Position numbers and translations under genes: made by a program
DNA from: CAVQDV01 sp963711375
GTDB taxonomy: Bacteria; Pseudomonadota; Gammaproteobacteria; Coxiellales; Coxiellaceae
Direction: 5' to 3'
Length of the DNA stretch: 64,000 bases
NCBI GenBank assembly: GCA_963711375.1
Contig: CAVQDV010000005.1
Span: forward strand, 2,294,001 to 2,358,000
Shown: piece by piece, positions 62,789 through 64,000 of the stretch
Layout: each line of letters begins with the position of its first letter
How positions within the stretch are numbered: the stretch's first letter is position 1
The notes under the pieces: generated by a model
Seen by the model: the letters and a program-made list of their open reading frames with translations, nothing else
Databases searched by the model: none
What the model was told of the DNA's origin: nothing

Positions 62789-64000
62789 ATGACAAAATTT
62801 CGAAAAAAAGATCCCTTTAAAAAACGCGAAGAGGAAAAATATGAAAATCCTATCGCGAGCCGCGAACACATTCTGGCCTATTTAAAAGAGGGAGAACGTC
62901 CGGTTTCCTTCGCTCACCTTATTAAAGCTCTTAACATTAAAACCGATGAGGAAATAGAAGGTCTTCGTCGACGTTTAAAAGCCATGATTCGAGATGGTCA
63001 GCTGATGACAAATCGACGGGGCAGTTATGCTTTAGTGACTGAGATGAACTTAATTCCTGGCCGCGTTCAAGGACACAAAGATGGCTTTGGATATTTGATT
63101 CCCGATGAAGGTAAAGAAGATATTTATTTACCAGCGAGACAAATGCGCCTAGTTTTTCCGGGCGATCGTGTTTTGGTTCGAGTGACGGTGGGGGATTTTA
63201 AAAGGCGCCGGCCTGAAGGCATTATTGTCGAAATTCTTGAACATAAAACCCAAAGGGTCACTGGACGATTTTTTCGAGAAGATGGTGTTGCTTTTGTTGA
63301 GCCTGATTTAAAAGAAATTACCCAGTCGATTATTATTCCGCCTGATGAAACGAAAGACGCGAAAGAGGGACAATATGTGAGCGTTGATATCACGGCGCAG
63401 CCCACTTTAAAACGACAGCCCGTTGGTCGCATCAGCGAAATTATCGGGGACCGCATGATGGCGGGCCTTGAAATTGAATTAGCCATTCGCACGTTTAATA
63501 TTCCCCATGAGTGGGATTCCACTTGTTTAGCAGAAGCACATCGATTTTCGGAACAAGTTCTTGAAAGCGATATTGAGGGGCGAAAAGACTTACGCACGCT
63601 GCCCTTTGTCACCATCGATGGTGAAGACGCAAAAGATTTTGATGACGCGGTGTATTGCCATCGCAACGAACAAGGTTATCAACTATATGTGGCTATAGCA
63701 GACGTTACGCATTATCTAAGACCCGATTCGGCTTTGGATGTTTCTGCAAAAGAGCGCGGAAATTCCGTGTATTTTTCTCAGCGAGTGGTGCCCATGTTGC
63801 CAGAGGTGCTCTCCAATGAATTATGTTCTTTAAAACCCAACCAAGATCGCTTGGTGATGGTTTGTGATATGAGCTTAAATAATGAGGGCTCTGTCATTGA
63901 ATATCACTTTTATGAAGCGGTTATTCATTCCAATGCAAGATTAATTTATGGTGAAGTGGCGAAACTTATAGAAGAGGGAGAATTTAAATATCCCGCCTTA
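62789..64000 (+). CDS. rnr: Ribonuclease R, N-terminal part (runs off the window)
   Basis: A 3'-5' exoribonuclease that degrades structured RNA and works with trans-translation. The first 404 codons are present and the gene continues past the right edge. After a basic N-terminus (MTKFRKKDPFKKREEEKYE) come the winged-helix segment SREHILAYLKEGERPVSFAHL (21 residues, from about 29), cold-shock domains (GRVQGHKDGFGYLIPDEG), and the start of the RNB catalytic domain with VTIDGEDAKDFDDAVYC metal-binding Asp residues and SVYFSQRVVPMLPEVLS. ATG 62789 has no Shine-Dalgarno. A -10-like TATACT ends six bases upstream, so it may be leaderless. Confidence 0.94.
   Translation, partial: MTKFRKKDPFKKREEEKYENPIASREHILAYLKEGERPVSFAHLIKALNIKTDEEIEGLRRRLKAMIRDGQLMTNRRGSYALVTEMNLIPGRVQGHKDGFGYLIPDEGKEDIYLPARQMRLVFPGDRVLVRVTVGDFKRRRPEGIIVEILEHKTQRVTGRFFREDGVAFVEPDLKEITQSIIIPPDETKDAKEGQYVSVDITAQPTLKRQPVGRISEIIGDRMMAGLEIELAIRTFNIPHEWDSTCLAEAHRFSEQVLESDIEGRKDLRTLPFVTIDGEDAKDFDDAVYCHRNEQGYQLYVAIADVTHYLRPDSALDVSAKERGNSVYFSQRVVPMLPEVLSNELCSLKPNQDRLVMVCDMSLNNEGSVIEYHFYEAVIHSNARLIYGEVAKLIEEGEFKYPAL

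Overview
The window comes from a Gram-negative gammaproteobacterium, most likely of the order Legionellales (Coxiella, Aquicella or Berkiella-like). This is an inference from gene content. There are tgt-yajC-secD-secF, mfd, trmJ, cbpA/cbpM and ETF-ubiquinone oxidoreductase housekeeping genes, two RND efflux pumps, and several large orphan proteins that look like effectors of an intracellular bacterium. The DNA is AT-rich, IS relics are few and decayed, and at least two genes are frameshifted.

Layout. 1-6.4 kb: start of an acyl-CoA dehydrogenase (minus strand), a methyltransferase-like gene, pyrD, an exported glycoside-hydrolase-like protein, a KimA-like potassium permease and a drug-type MFS transporter. 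6.4-12 kb: accessory region with an exported choloylglycine-hydrolase-family enzyme, an AAA/DUF4143 ATPase behind a palindromic promoter, a 611-aa effector-like protein with an asparagine tail, and an SDR gene that carries a second copy of the ATPase promoter. 12-18 kb: mfd, a ribbon-helix-helix regulator with repeated operator half-sites, an RlmM-like methyltransferase and ldhA. 18.2-20.6 kb: small secreted proteins among decayed insertion sequences. 20.7-33 kb: mainly housekeeping genes (mnmA, patatin, tgt-yajC-secDF, suhB, an EEP-family lipoprotein, trmJ, iscS, kup).

33-43.4 kb, minus strand: an OMF-MFP-RND efflux operon, ETF-QO, a 605-aa protein whose sequence resembles a eukaryotic RasGAP domain followed by membrane segments, and the cbpA/cbpM co-chaperone pair. 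43.4-47.5 kb: a direct-repeat site resembling the Legionella/Coxiella PmrA box stands before a porin-like gene, which overlaps a gene fusing a phosphate-binding-like domain to an MltD-type lytic transglycosylase. 47.5-53.1 kb: effector-like proteins (190 and 900 aa), a LuxR-type regulator with a probably leaderless transcript, and a 430-aa membrane protein. 53.1-57 kb: ychJ, two adjacent frameshifted genes (one is signal peptidase I), fumC and tRNA-Arg(CCT). 57-64 kb: a NADAR-domain protein, a second RND pump whose Shine-Dalgarno lies in a hairpin, a small lipoprotein and the start of rnr.

The most notable observations are the RasGAP-like protein, the binding-protein/transglycosylase fusion behind a PmrA-like site, the duplicated palindromic promoter, the recurring leaderless-promoter layout, and the broken lepB. 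All family assignments are by eye from conserved motifs; no database search was run.
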